Origin: Dasypus novemcinctus
Lineage: Eukaryota; Chordata; Mammalia; Cingulata; Dasypodidae
Direction: 5' to 3'
DNA: 64,000 bases
Assembly: GCF_030445035.2 (NCBI RefSeq)
Contig: NC_080683.1
Coordinates: 121,629,225 to 121,693,224, forward strand
Below the pieces are notes generated by a model. That model ran no database searches. It was not told the DNA's origin and saw nothing but the letters and a program-made list of their open reading frames with translations. How positions within the stretch are numbered: the stretch's first letter is position 1; each line of letters opens with the position of its first letter. Made by a program: the position numbers and the translations under genes. This document shows positions 44,990 through 57,860 of this stretch, piece after piece.

Positions 44990-46570
44990 ACAAAGGAAAC
45001 CACACCTAAAGACCTTATAATCAGGCTGCTGCAGCCCATTGAGAAAGAGAAATCTTGAAAGCAGTTGTGGGAAACGGCCCATCACGCACATTGAACATGA
45101 TTTGAAGGATGGCTGCCTTACTGCACTCCCCCCCCCCAAAAAAAAAGCCCAGGAAACAGTGAAATATTGTAAAGTTCTGAAAGAAAAAGAAAAATATCTC
45201 TCAACCCAGAATGTTATACACAGCAAAGCTGTACTTCAAAATTGAAAGTAAAATAAAAGATACTTTCAGGCAAATGAATTCTTTCCTGGCAGATCTGTGC
45301 TGAAAATCTAAGGAATAGCTAAAAGAGAATTTTCTTAGTCTGAAGGAAAGTGATATCACACGAAACTTAGATTTACAGGATGGAATGCAGTACACAGGAA
45401 ATAGTAAAATGTGAGCATGTATAAAACACTGTTCCTTCTTTTCTGGGAAGCAGCAAATTTTAGGCTAAAATACAACTGTCAATAAATACTTTAAGCATAC
45501 ATGGACTAAATGCTCCAATCCAAGAGTAGGTTTTCAACTACATAAAAAATGAACCCTTAAATATACACTATTTGCACAATCCATCCTTTAAATATAAAGA
45601 CACAGATCTTTTGAAAATTAAAGGATGGAAAAAGATATTTCATGCAAATACTAAGTAAATGAAATCCCCAAGTGGCCATGTTAATACCAGACAAAATAGT
45701 CATTAAAGTATATTACCAGAGGTAAAAAAAAGGACATTTTGTAATGATTGAAAGTGTTGGTTTATCAAGAATCATTACAGTGATAAATCTCTGTCCACCT
45801 AGTAACAGTTTCAAACTAAATGAAATATAAACTGATAGAAGTAAAAGAAAAATAGAAAAAAATTATAAGCATAGTTGGAAACTTTGCACTCCCTCTCAGG
45901 AATTAATAAAGTAGTTTTTTTTTAAAAATCAGTAAAATTTGATAAAATTTCAAAAGGCGACCACACCAAATGTTGGCTACAACGTGGCGCAAATGAGAAC
46001 TCTCATGTATTGCTTTGTGGAAATGTTTGATGCTTTAACCACTTTGGGAAAAGATTTAGCAGCTATTTTTATAACGTAAACATACACCTACCCTTTTACC
46101 CAGCAGTTCCTTTTCTGGGTATTTATCCAAGAGAAATGACAACATATATCCAGAAAAATACTTGTTCAAGAGTACTTATAGCCCAAAGCTGGAAACAGAT
46201 GTCCACCAGCAGGAGCTTGATAAACAGATGGTGGTTGTTACTCAGACATAAAAAGGAATTGATTACTGATACACCCTACAACACAGATGGATCCTGTACC
46301 ATTATGCTGAGCAAAAGAAAACAGAAGAGAATACATACTGCTTGAGTCCCTTCTTTGAAAGTGCTGCAATAGACAAAATTCACCTAGTAAAAAATTTTGG
46401 AAAATGGACTCTTTGCAGTGAGGGGAAATTGTCCTGGGAATGGACATAAAGGAACATTTTGTCTTGATAGAATAGTTTACACAGGTATACTTATTTGTCA
46501 AAACTCACCAAATTATACATTTGAGGTTTGTACATTTCAAGGTGTATAAATATTACTTAAAAAAAAAACC
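44990..46570 (+). mobile_element. L1/HAL1-like fragment, sense
   Basis: A-rich sense sequence: CCAGAATGTTATACACAGCA then TTCAGGCAAATGAATTCTTT, and from about 45960 an L1 3' end: GTTGGCTACAACGTGGCGCA, CCCAGCAGTTCCTTTTCTGG, TTTATCCAAGAGAAATGACA and AAACTCACCAAATTATACAT. It could be one HAL1/L1M element; frames are broken. Confidence 0.7.
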
Positions 46571-47694
46571 ACCAGTTGACAAATATTGAACTATAGTTAG
46601 TAGGTTTGGTTTTTCTTGGTGCCTGGGTTGGCAATTCTGAAACTACTTCCTCTGTATTCTAGGATTGAAGAAATAAGTATATTAAGGATGTTGGGTGCTA
46701 CGTATCCTACTGTTGGAGGAGGAGTTACAAATAGGGAGTGAAAGAAGACTAGAATGTATTCTGGTGTTGGATGGGGATTGAAGGTGTCAGTATCGATTTC
46801 TGCCTTTAAATATATTTTGTTAGGGAAATAGCAAAATATGTGTGTGTATAATGTGTGCATTTGTGCACATGTGCACCTACATGTTTGTATACTCACACAC
46901 ACTAAAGTTCCTCTCTCTCTATGCTGAGAGGACCTAAGAGCCATAACGTACCAGTAGCCAGGAGTTCCAGTGGGTTCTAAATACCATTCTTTTCAAAAAG
47001 CAACCAAAACCCTTGTAGAAAAGCCTGGCTCTAGGGCTGGGTCCGGGAAGGTGCTCTTCGAGGCTGAACCTTCTTTACGTACCAGAAAGTAAGGGAAGTA
47101 CTCACATAATCATGGGGATTCGTCAGAAGGACCCAGACGCCAACACGAAAGGGTTTCCTCTGGTCAAATCAGGGTCAATCTGAGTGTCAAAGTAAGTCTG
47201 ACAGTGTGTGTGAAAACCCACTGAATAAAATACGAATTCATAAGTCCTTACTGTTAAATGAAATAAGTCAGTGACTAAACGATGGACGAACGGAGAGGGG
47301 CTGTTCTTTACAGTAGAACGCGAACTAACAAAGAAAGAAAGAACCCTGATGTTAGAAGTCATCAGTGGGTCTTTAAAAGTGGGGTGAGGTCTCTAAGTGT
47401 CTCTCTACAAGTTGCTTGGGAATTCTGAAGGGGAAGATGGCAACTGTGTGACAGAGCAGCCAAGGGGTCAGCGCGGCACCCCCATTGTGGAGCCAGTCCC
47501 CTCCTCAGGTGACACGAGAAGGGCACACGTTGCTTCAGTGGTGTTCCTGCCAGAGTGCACAGCCTGAATCCCTTCTGAGGGGACACCAGCCAATTCCAAA
47601 TGGATGGCCCGCACATAGACGGGTAATTCTTAAAGTTCCCAGGCCAAGAAACACTAGTAGAGGCTGAGCCGGAGGAAAGGAGATTGAAAAGCCT

Positions 47695-48065
47695 TCACGA
47701 CTGCATGATACTGACACCTAGATTTGAACCAGACCCAGGGAGAAGTAGCTATAGAGGACACTCTGTGGACAGTTGACAAAATTTGCTGGAACTATGGATT
47801 AGACAGCAGCAACAAGTAGGAGTTAAACATTCCAATTTTGAAAACTATAGTGTATATGAGATTGTCCTTTGTCTTAGGAAACACACACGAAAAACGTAAG
47901 GAGGCACAGGGTCTTCAACTTTGAATTAGTGCAGAAAAACTATGCATCATATGAAAGCAAAGAGATTGATAAACAATTGGAGAGTCTAGGTAAAGGGTAA
48001 GTGGGGCTTATCTACACTATTCTCAAAACTTTTGTGTAAGTTTGAAATTATCTAAAACTAAGTTA
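47695..48065 (+). mobile_element. Old LINE-like repeat (family uncertain)
   Basis: GAACCAGACCCAGGGAGAAG, GACAGTTGACAAAATTTGCT, and the end TTTTGTGTAAGTTTGAAATT then ATCTAAAACTAAGTT. The pattern is that of a common mammalian repeat of L1 3'-end type, but I cannot name the subfamily. Confidence 0.5.
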
Positions 48066-48899
48066 TTTCATGAAACTATACTTAGTTTTATTTTTTTTAT
48101 TTAATATTGAATTTCTTTTCTACTGTAGTAGATTAAATATTCAGTGTCCAGACCTTTTGGAAATTTTTTGACTAATTGGAATGTATATTTCAAGTGTTAT
48201 AATAAAAATGGCATAGTTAAATTAAGTTTTTAGGTATTATAATTATGATTTTTATACCCTTTTCTCTCATTTTAAAAACTTATTTTATGAGGTTCTGGTT
48301 GCGTTGAGAAATATAAAAGTTATATAAGAATAAAATTATTCAATAAATCAGGAAATACTTGAAACTCATGATTTTAAATACTTCAGTCTTTGAATCATTG
48401 TGATAATAAGTTTGTTTACTATCTGTTTTTCCCACATTTCTACAATATATCCTGGTGTCCCTGGCAGTTACTAAGAACCCTTGTCGTTTGTATAATATAT
48501 GTGGGAGAATTGAGGGGCTAAAGGCCTAAATGTCACAGCCATGCCTGCTGAGGGACAGTATGAAGACGGTGCTGCTCTCCCCAAGCAGTGATGTTACCAC
48601 CACGTTAGAGGTCACTCATCTCTTTGAAAATGTTGGGAAAGCTCTGGATTCTTTCCCATGTACAAGTAAATGAATATTTGCATATCATTTTGGGATTTCA
48701 CCCTATATATTGATCCTTCCCTGAAAGCTTGAGTCAAACTATGTACTCAAGTTTAATTTACTCAAGCTCACATTTACTTATTAGCAAAAACAGTTTTACT
48801 CCAGCTCTGTTGTTTAGTGTGGTTTCAGGGCAGCTGGCTTCAAAATAATTTGGGATACTAGATTAAAAATAAATTAAAAAAACATGGATTCCAGGGCCT

Positions 48900-49953
48900 A
48901 CTGTCTATTCATCCATTCACGAAATGTTAGTTATGCTCTACTAAGTGCCAGTGGCAGTTCTTGGCACTAGTAATCCAGCAGTGATTAAAATCCCTGTCTT
49001 TATGGAAGAAACACTCTCTTGGTGGAGATGAACAACAAACAAAGGAATAAATACAGTATGTCAGGTGATAAGTGCCATCCAGAAAGTCAAGATGAGAAGA
49101 GGAAAGTTAACTGTAGGGTGGCTGGGGAAGGCCCCTCTGAGAAAGCGGCATTTTAGCAAAGTCTTGAAGCTCCGGGAATGAATCCTAGAGATGTTCCCGA
49201 ATGAGGGGAGAGGAGGTACAGAGGTGCTGAACCATTGTGCGCTACCTGCCTTATGTTCAGGAAATAGCAAGGAGGAAAGTGTGGCTGGGCCAGGGGTAAG
49301 AGAGCAGGAGGAGGTGAGGAGTGCGGTGGGCAGGAGAGTTCAAGCGGGAGCCGTGAGAGGGGGGTTCATTGTTAAAGTATCATTCCTTAAACTAATGGCA
49401 AGAGGGTCATTTGTTTACTGAAAATAATCAAGGTATGTGATCAGAATTCCTCAGAATCATACATTATGGCTCTGACCAGGATTTGCAGAAGATACAGTGA
49501 GAAGTGGTTGGATTCTGGATAGTTTTTTAATGTAGAGCTGACATAGAGATTGTCGATGGAGTGTGAGAGAAATAGAGAATTCAAAAAAGGTTTTTGATCT
49601 AACTGTCAGAGGGGAGCTGCCATTACCGAGGCTGGTGGCCTGGAGGAACTCAAGAGGGGGGAGACCAGGCGCTGGTTTGAGCAAGTGGAAAGTCGAGACA
49701 CGTGGTTGGATGGTCACGTCTGGGTTCAGAGGGGAGGGCAGAGCAGGAGCAAGGTGCTATTTCAGCCACTGGAGTGGAGGCGGTCATCCAGGTGAAGTGG
49801 AGAAAGGGAAGACAGGAAGTCCCAGAACCTGACTCAGTGGCACTACCAACCATTGGCATGAGAAGGAACCAAGAACCAGTTCAGGACTGGGAAGGAGCAT
49901 CCCGGGACGTGAAGGAGAAGCAGGACTCCCCGAGGAAGGGGTCTCAAGGCAGA
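48900..49953 (-). mobile_element. L2 LINE fragment, antisense
   Basis: Antisense L2 over about 1 kb: CTAAGTGCCAGTGGCAGTTC, CAGGTGATAAGTGCCATCCA, GGGGAAGGCCCCTCTGAGAA, AATAGCAAGGAGGAAAGTGT and GAGAAGTGGTTGGATTCTGG. It is interrupted on the right by the solo LTR. Confidence 0.75.
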
Positions 49954-49958
49954 GGCAG

Positions 49959-50401
49959 TGTATTAGTCGGGGTTCTCTGAGGAAAGAGAATCAACAGGAG
50001 ATATTAATATCTGTACATAGTAGGAGATTTTATGAGTCTCTCACGTGACCACGAGGATGTACGTGTTCAGGTTCTGCAGGCAGGCTGCAACCAGGGGCTC
50101 CAGCAAAGGTCGTTGAGGAGTTTCTGGGAGGTGTTGGCTGTCCAAAAACAAGCTAGGAAATTCTCTGCTGAAATCACTTCCCCATTTAAGATATTCAACT
50201 GATTAGATAAAGCATTGCTCTTTACGGAGAGCAACCTCCCTGGTTGTTGTTGATGTAGATGTAATCAGCCATCTATGCAGTAAACTCACAGGTGACTAAA
50301 GCCCATAAATGTCCTTGTATTACAATAAGCCCAGTGCTTGCTTGACCACACAACTGGGCACAATTACCTGGCCCAGTGGACACATTAGCCTAACCGTCAC
50401 A
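49959..50401 (-). mobile_element. Solo LTR, MLT2-type ERV-L, with perfect target duplication
   Basis: 443 bp, + strand start TGTATTAGTCGGGGTTCTCT and end TAACCGTCACA, i.e. TG...CA. A perfect 5-bp duplication GGCAG flanks it (49954-49958 and 50402-50406), as expected for ERV-L. Read on the minus strand it shares TGGTCAAGCAAGC and the terminal CCCGACTAATACA with the proviral LTRs at 16225-16473 and 22683-22868. It lies in VTA1 intron 4, antisense to the gene. Confidence 0.85.
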
Positions 50402-51329
50402 GGCAGTGAGCAGCTCCTACAGGGAGGGAGTCACGTCTGCAAATCGGATTGGGCATTGTAGAAGCAAGCCTTGACAAAAGCAGCCACTGTGAGTGGGCGA
50501 GGGAGGGCGAAGGAAGGCGAAGGAAGGCGAAGGGGGTTTGGAGACCACCAAGGTGAAGGCTTCCCTTTCAAGGTGTCCTCTCTGAGCGCCCAGAATCAGA
50601 ATCTCCAAGGTGTGGGCCCGCAGTCGATGTGTTTATCCATGCGTCCTGTGGCGGTTCTTCTGCGCACCGATGCTTGAGACGGGAGCACCAGCCTGTGGTC
50701 AGTGGCTCTAACCTGCCTTTCTTCCACCGCAGCCAGGGCAAACGCTTTAACAAGGAGATGAAACACACCGCCAACTCTAGTGGCCAAAATTTGCAGTTTT
50801 CATTGATTCTCGTCAATCCAGTTACAAAACAGGAACTTAGAGGCCAGGGACAAAAGTAAAAGTTCTTTGTCTAATTCCTGTTTCCCAGAAAGGATGTCTA
50901 GTTAGCCAAAAGGAGGCAACGAACTTCAAAAATATTGACATCTTGAAACTTTCCTCTTACAATATTGTTTAATATCTAGCATCCTTTATTTTAAAGTAAA
51001 CAAAATTGAAAAGTGAATTTGTTTTGAGTTACAAGTGCCAGAAATTTCTGCTGAATATTGTAAGCACCAGTTTGCATGGAGGGTTAGAAATAGTGTCAAG
51101 TAAAAGTCAACCTAGGTGTTGTTTTATCTGCTTTGGGGAAATCTTTAAAAATGAAAAATGTTTTGATGAAACTGAACACATCACACCTGAGGGTAATGTG
51201 CTGTAAGCTGCTCGCACCAGTGGAGAAGCCCTGGTGATAGAAGTTCTCTACCTCAGCGGGCAGGGTGGGGGCAGCCTGTATAGGGAGGCACTCGGCCAGC
51301 CTGGATGAGGCAGAGCAGAATCTTACACC

Positions 51330-51760
51330 CAGGTGAGAGTCTGTATTGTAGTTTAAACACATTGGGAAGCCACTGAAAAGGCTTATGCAGAGGTGACACA
51401 TGGGGTGATTGCCATTTTAGATAGATCACTGTGCTCCGAAGGTGGGAGGTGGGATGGGGACAGAGACAGAGTAGGGGACTATTACTGGAAAATGAGAAGG
51501 TGCAGGCTGGTTCAAAATAATGTTTCAGAACCCAAATCGCCTGGATTCCTGGCAGATTCCTGAGGAAGTGGGCAGAGAGGCAGAGGATACAAGGGAGGTG
51601 CTGACAGTGACCCCAGGCTTCAGAGATGGAAGCTGGGGGAACCGCGTTGCATGGGGGCGTCGAGTACAGTATGGCGCAAATTAACCTGAACTGTACAGAG
51701 ACATCGAGTGGAGTGTCAGTGGGAGACGGGCCAGAAGCAAGTCTGATGGGACACAAATTT
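51330..51760 (-). mobile_element. L2-like LINE fragment, antisense
   Basis: GGGAAGCCACTGAAAAGGCT, GATAGATCACTGTGCTCC and further antisense L2-like G/A-rich sequence. A 357-codon minus-strand frame across this area is fortuitous. Confidence 0.5.
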
Positions 51761-53511
51761 AAGCAAAGACAAAGATAGTACTGAAAGGCAGGGGAGTGTG
51801 CGTGGAGGGGTAAGGAGGTAGGGTGCTGCAGGCGTGATAATAAAGGAGGGCGGGAACCGAGGCTGAGAGGGCGGGGAGGGGGCGAATGGACATGGAGACG
51901 TGCACATGGCCTAGAGCGTCTTGTTTCCACTCCTGACCACATCGGGCTGGTGCTTCCCAGCGGTCCATCTGCTGCCGAGAAGCGAGAGGTTGGCATAGTT
52001 CCGTGCCCTTCCCAGTGTTGAAACGCAACACACAGTTCCAATTTTAAATCCTGTACGAGTCCGCACTGATTGGCCCACCGGCCTGCGGTCTCTGCTAGGA
52101 CCACGTACTGCAAGGTCATGTGGAGGTCGGAGAGGAGGTGAGCCCGAGGAGCGCCAGGCCTGCCGCAGGCCTCACGCAGGTGGGCGCAGCGGGCGATGGG
52201 CAGCCCGAGGAGTGACAGGAGGCCTGCCTGCTGTGCTTGGGTGGCGGGCTGCAGAGGCTGTGGGTTCCAGGGGGAGGGAACCAAAGAGGAAAGAGAGAAA
52301 GGAATGCCCCGCCCCGAGCGCCTCAAAGGTGCAGAGGTGAGGCTTCACCTTGGGCCCTCTTCTAAAAGCCTGTGAGGTGGAACAGCGCGCTCGTGCCTGG
52401 AGGAAAGTGGGGCTCAACGTACAGAGCATTTTTTAAAAATGAAATACGGAAGAGGAATGTTTGATAAGAAGAGGAAATGGATTCTGAGCACATTCAGTGG
52501 TTTGGGGTTGCTTTTTGTTTAGGTTCCTGTACACCACTTACCTGTAGGACGTGGGAGAATCTCCCCTTGGCACCTGGACCGCACGCTCTTTGGTGCACGG
52601 ACTCCGGTGTCCGCTAGGGCTGTTGGCAGCATCTTGAAACCACGCGCTCTGATCCTCATTGAGCACAGAGATCCCCTGAGGGTCCTCTTATGCGGCAAAA
52701 TCTGGTTGGGGGCCGGTGCAGACTTGGAGATTCTGCATTTCCGACAAGCTCCCAGGCGATGGCCAGCAGCCCTGGCTTTCCACGGGTATTGGAACGGTCT
52801 GTTGGAAATAGAAACTAAAGATGTCCATGCAGAATTCCAAGAGACTTCACACTTGTATTTTTTAAAGTAAAATTTTGTCTTAGTTTTATAGCATATAGCC
52901 GAAATTTCAAGGCAGGGGAGGTGAGGAAGGACCTGGCTCTTTAGTGATCGCCTCCTTTCGTCCTCCAGCAGCCCACTGAAGCATTTTTCCCCTTAGCCCC
53001 GAGGTGGGTGGCTGAGGCTCTGCTGAGCCCACACCGTAGGCTGAAGGTCATGTTGCCTGGCTGTCGGCGGAGCATTTGTTTAGTTGTTTGCTTTTACCAC
53101 TACGTCACCTTAGTTTTCCTTTTATGCTCATGTATTTATACAGATCAGTTTTTATTTCTCTTCAGCAAAAATAGTTTGAAATGTTATTATCTTTCGAGTG
53201 TAATTTTTCAGAATCCCATAGAAGTTGTAAATTTTGCTGGCAGAACATTACCATATCACCTTCACAGACCTTTTCTGAAAGATGAACCCAGAAAGGAGAA
53301 CTGAGCACACGTGTTGAGGAAGAGAGAGCCCCCAGGGCTCTCTGGCGCTCCACCTGCAGGGGATCCAGCATATTGGGGGTTACCAGCTCTTTTTGGGAGC
53401 CCTGCCATGCAGAAATAGGCTTCATCTCAAAGCGTGGGATAGGTCACCGAAAGTTTATATTTTCATTGGATTACCACCCTCTAATGTTGACATGAAAATA
53501 TTCTCTTTTAG

Positions 53512-53620
53512 AATATGAAACACAGAAAGTACGCACGGTGGAAGGCAACATACATCCATAACTGCCTGAAGAACGGAGAGACCCCTCAAGCAGGACCCGT
53601 GGGCATTGACGAAGACGACG
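53512..53620 (+). CDS. VTA1: VTA1 coding exon 5 (last VTA1 exon in the window)
   Basis: 109-bp exon after TTCTCTTTTAG and before GTGCGTAC, phase 0 in and phase 1 out. It encodes NMKHRKYARWKATYIHNCLK, then NGETPQAGPVGIDEDD, which closes the folded N-terminal domain and enters the acidic, flexible linker. Relative to human as I recall it, there are conservative changes (Met for Val after Asn; Asp for Glu in the acidic stretch). The donor GTGCGT is weaker than GTAAGT but acceptable. The linker and the C-terminal VSL domain that contacts VPS4 must be encoded by exons to the right of the window. Confidence 0.95.
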
Positions 53621-53929
53621 GTGCGTACCTACTTGTTCTAAGTGGAATCATCATTGTCCAGTATATTATTATTAAGAGCTTTCAGGAAAGGACAGTACAA
53701 TTTTGTTTCCTCTATCAGGTCTGGAATCCATACAAACTGGGTGTAAAAGTATAAACTTGCATACAAAGAGATGAAGGCCAAAATGTGGCTTCTGTTCTTG
53801 TCAGCCCAGCAGATTGGCTTTCCGTTGCCTTGACTGTTTTCATCCTACATAGGAAAGGCAGTCCATTTATCGTTTATAAAGTGCCTCCAAACTACAAATA
53901 ATATAGTATTATCTTTTTAATATGTATTT

Positions 53930-54250
53930 GATATTTTTTGAATAATATATTTAAATGGTTTAAAAGTTAAAGAATATGTTAAAATTATAAAATAAAATTA
54001 TCATTTCCATCCCATCTTCCCAGATCCTACCAGCACCCCAGTAATTATTGTTTTCAGGTTTTTTCTGCATCCTTCTAGAGAGTATTTTTTATAAACCTAA
54101 CAAGCCAATAGTAGCATGTATTCTTCTGGGTTTTTTTTTTTACACAGTTGGTTATATACACACTGTCCTGCACCTGGTTTTTTTGTTGTTTTTGTTTTTT
54201 GGTTTTTTACTTTATATATATGAAATTTTTACCATCACATAATAAGTGAT
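53930..54250 (-). mobile_element. L1 3'-region fragment, antisense
   Basis: CCCATCTTCCCAGATCCTAC, then TTATATACACACTGTCCTGC and ACCTGGTTTTTTTGTTG, antisense L1 3' landmarks. Confidence 0.55.
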
Positions 54251-55229
54251 TTTTTAAATCTAATCGTGAAAACATGAGGATTTTCATGTGTGATGTAAAG
54301 GAAAAAGAAGAACGCTTATTCCTTCGTTGTATTTACTAGACCTGTAGGGAGTATACTGACTGTTACAGAGAGAGCGCTCACGCTTCTCTGAACTGAGGAA
54401 ATTCAGGTGATCAAAGACCAGTCACTTCAGGGCCTCCCCCCTCACCGCCCCAGCACTGCCTCTGAATCTTCATTGTCATTGCTGTCACTCAGGACACGGA
54501 GTCCAGAAAATGCTACTGCATAGCCACGCCTGGTGTGCTGTGGTGAGAGCGTGAGTGCGTCAGGGCCAAGCTGCACGAACAGGCGCTCGGCCCCCCACCC
54601 CCACCCCGCCCCAGCCAAGCCCAGTCTGGTTCTGGCTGGGGGTTGGCACCATCTTGGGGCACGTTTTGGCTTTGGCTTGAGCATTGGTGGGGCCGAGTCT
54701 GGATTCTGCAGGGGGCTGGAATTTTCTGGACAGCACCAAGATTCCAGAACCATCTAGATTTGTTGGTGCCTATTTGGTTAGCCTTATCTGGCCAATTACG
54801 CTGGGAGTATTGAGAATGCAGAAACCACTCCACGTCTCCCTCGTCCCCCTGCCCTGTGCTGCCGCCTCCTTACACCCACCCTGCTCAAAGCATGAGCACT
54901 TTAACCTGCCCCATTTCAGGATGGGTGCTGGGCGGGACACAGGAGCCATCCAGGTCATAGCCAAGTGCACACTGTCGTGCTCATGTCACAGCCTTGCTGC
55001 ATCAAGTCCTGGACCTTCTTTCTCGGCCCCTCAGTTTGTTCATCCGTTGGTGCCTCCCTGGTTTAAGTAACGCAGCTTCTCTCGGGGTGTGGAGAGCCAG
55101 TAGCTGCTCCTGCCTCTTTGCTCTTAGTCTTCACTTGCTCTGGCTTTTTTCTTTGCTTATTCTTTCATATAAATTCTTAAGAGTAAGCTATTATGGTTTA
55201 GATCCAAAATAAGTTCAAGTGTTTCACTT

Positions 55230-56330
55230 GTAAGTGCTCTTTGTATAATATTGAGTCTTCCAATCCAAGAACTCCAAGGACATTGTATGTCTTTCCATTT
55301 ATCCAAGTCTTTGAGTTTAAGTTTGTTTTTTCTTTTTACATTTCTTGCTAAATTTAATCAAGAAACTGAGCTTTTAATTGTTAACTGCAAGTGGGAACTT
55401 TCCTTCCATGCCTTCTAATCAGTTGTTATTTGACTATGTGAAAATTATTGATTTTTTTTATTACTAATTTTGTGTCAATATCTTAGCACATCATTTGTAG
55501 TCATTTTTCACTTGATTTGCTTGGTTTCTAAAGGAATGCAGTGATATCATTTGCAAATATTATATGCTTTTCCTCCTCCCTTCTAATTTTTTACCTCTAA
55601 TTTCAGTCATGTGCCTCTAAACTGATACTTGACATAAAATTTTAAAGAACAGTGGGTGACAGTAGACATCATTTGTGTATTTCTGATTTGAATGGAAATG
55701 TATCTGGTGTTTTCCCTTTAAGTGTGATGCTGGCTTTGAAGTTAGATAGGAAGAAATATCCATCTGTACCTATTCATTGGCATTTACTCCATTCCGTTTT
55801 GTTATATGGCATCTAAGGATCTGTGAAAATGGTCATCTAATGCAGTGGTTGGAAAACTTTTTCTTAGATGGTCAAATAGTAAATATTTTCAGCTTGCAAG
55901 CCATATGGTCTTGAGTGGCATGGTTCAGATTTGCTGTTTTAGTGTGAAAGCAGCCTTAGGCAATATGGCAACAAGTAAGCATGCCTGTTTTCCAGTAAAA
56001 CTTTATTGACAAAAATAGGTGCCCAGTAAAATACTTTCTTCTACCTATTGATAAGCAAACTCTATTAAATGATTTCTTTTGATTTATTGATATAGTGAAT
56101 AATTGAAAGATTAGAAGACTTAAAAGATCTCCTAATCTTGAACTCTCTTTGTATTACTGTCATAAACCCCACATAGCCATGATATGGGGCTTTTTATATT
56201 ATTGTTATGCTGACGGATTAGATTACCTTTTTGGTTTTCATGATGAAATGTCCTTCTTTGTCTCTAGTAATATTTCTTGTCCTAAACTATATGTACCCTA
56301 TCATTTTACAGACCATTAGAAGGAAAGTTT
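55230..56330 (-). mobile_element. L1 ORF2 fragment, antisense
   Basis: GAGTCTTCCAATCCAAGAAC, TGTCTTTCCATTTATCCAAG and CATAGCCATGATATGGGGC match antisense ORF2 landmarks. From 56230 (ATGATGAAATGTCCTTCTTT) it jumps to a more 5' part of ORF2, so there is an internal deletion. A hAT element (55843-56025) is inserted. Confidence 0.7.
55843..56025 (+). mobile_element. hAT-Charlie-type MITE
   Basis: Starts CAGTGGTTGGAAAACTTTTT, then GGTCAAATAGTAAATATTTT, GCAAGCCATATGGTCTTGAG and CAGTAAAACTTTATTGACAA, clear landmarks of a Charlie-type family. The right terminal repeat is not seen. Confidence 0.75.
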
Positions 56331-57479
56331 ATAGGCAGACACTTTGATTGTAGAGAAATCTAGAAAAGAAGGCATCATAATTCCTACTACAAATTTTGAA
56401 AGAAGGAAACATTAAATGTATGATTGGATCTCTGTCTCCATTGAATTCCACTTAGTCATTTTATTCCTTCCATAGCAATAAAATTCCCTGTATAACTTAA
56501 TTAATTTTCTGATTCTCTAGGATTTTCTTTGTGTATATTTCATAAACTGTTCTACATCTCTTCCTTATACTGTTAAAGCGACAGCAGCATTCTTTATGAG
56601 GTCTGACCGTGAGTTTTGTGGCGATTTCATCACTGTGTTCAAAGTTATATAGGTTAAAAAGAGAAGAGAAAATAGAAATTTTAAACTTACTTTCATGTTT
56701 TCCCTAATCAAGAGCCATGTCAGAAGCTAAATCCTTTTCTTAGTGGCAGAATCCAAAACTGTTCTGTTAAAACTCTGGAGCCAGTTTGTATGATGGTGTG
56801 CTTATTTGTTTCACAACTTTTCCTATATACTTATTGTTTATGGATATTCATGTATGAATGATAAACTTCAATAAAAAGAAGTTAAACAAATAACCAATCA
56901 TTTCATAATACCTAACAATACAGCTATTTTAATGACTCATTCAATTCCTAACATTCCATTGTTCTGAGATAGAAAATTCATTTGCTACTTCAATAATATA
57001 TACACTAATACAAAAATTTGAGATGTTTCTTTTGTTTCCTATTTTTTCCAAAAGTGCATAAAAAATTATTCTTTTATGGATTTTGATGCTTCAGAAAAAT
57101 ACACTTTGCATATGAACAACAGCTCTGTTTATCTCTGGTTCTTTCCTCAAACACATTATTGAAACTAATTATCCTTCTATCCTAAACCTATGTAAGTGAG
57201 CTATTTTTGTAAGAGATTTTTGAAGATTTTGGTTGTAGTTATTTTTCCAATGAAATATAACATAAACATGAAATTTTCTCTATAGACTTTCAAATGTAAG
57301 TTTACATAAACTCATCTTCATTTCCTTTAACCTTAAAACTTAGAGAAAAAATCTTATGGACTATTAAAGTATAGCCTATTTTTCCCTTAGTAAGTTAGTA
57401 AATACTTTTGGCTTCAGTGTTAGTTTGTGATTATGACTTTTAATTACATTAAAAAACATTCTGGATTTCTGATACATGT

Positions 57480-57860
57480 TTATTAGAATGAATCTTTAAA
57501 ATTTCCATATATTGAACTGTTGGTATAAGCCACTTGGCAGGATCTCAGAAGGAATTTTGCTCAGTGAAGAGCCAATCCTAATAGGTGACATGCTACATGA
57601 TTCTATTTATATATATTCTTTAAATGATAGAATTATAAACATGTAGAGATTACTGGTTGCCAAGGGCTGTGGAAGGGACAGGGCTGGAGGTGGCTGACTG
57701 TAAAAGGGTAGCACCAGGGATGCCTGTGGTTATGGCACTGGTCTGTGTTGGCAGCGGTGCTCATCTGAAAGTGCACACGTGGTAAAGGCACACAGATCTA
57801 GACACACACACACAAACTTTGGAGCCATAATTTTTATGAAATGTTATTGCCATAAATAAT
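57480..57860 (+). mobile_element. L1 3'-end fragment, sense
   Basis: TGCTACATGATTCTATTTAT, then GATTACTGGTTGCCAAGGGC and ACAGGGCTGGAGGTGGCTGA, sense landmarks of old L1 3' ends. Confidence 0.6.

Larger units (their letters stand above)
36374..53511 (+). other. VTA1: VTA1 intron 4 (17.1 kb)
   Basis: Bounded by donor GTGAGT after exon 4 and acceptor TTTTAG before exon 5. It contains L1, L2, MIR, DAS SINEs, a solo LTR and one GC-rich patch, listed separately. Stretches without a recognised element include 40150-41020, 41450-42330, 42510-43250, 46600-47690, 48070-48890, 50410-51330 and 51770-53510. Confidence 0.9.

Noticed and set aside
44114..45226. Several open frames of 100-200 codons on both strands
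   Set aside because: All are read-throughs of the two DAS SINEs, which are G+C-rich and tRNA-derived, not genes.
51253..52326. A 357-codon open frame on the minus strand
   Set aside because: It runs antisense through an L2-like G/A-rich stretch and unique intron sequence. No domain, no splice structure and biased low-complexity composition; such frames arise by chance in purine-rich DNA.
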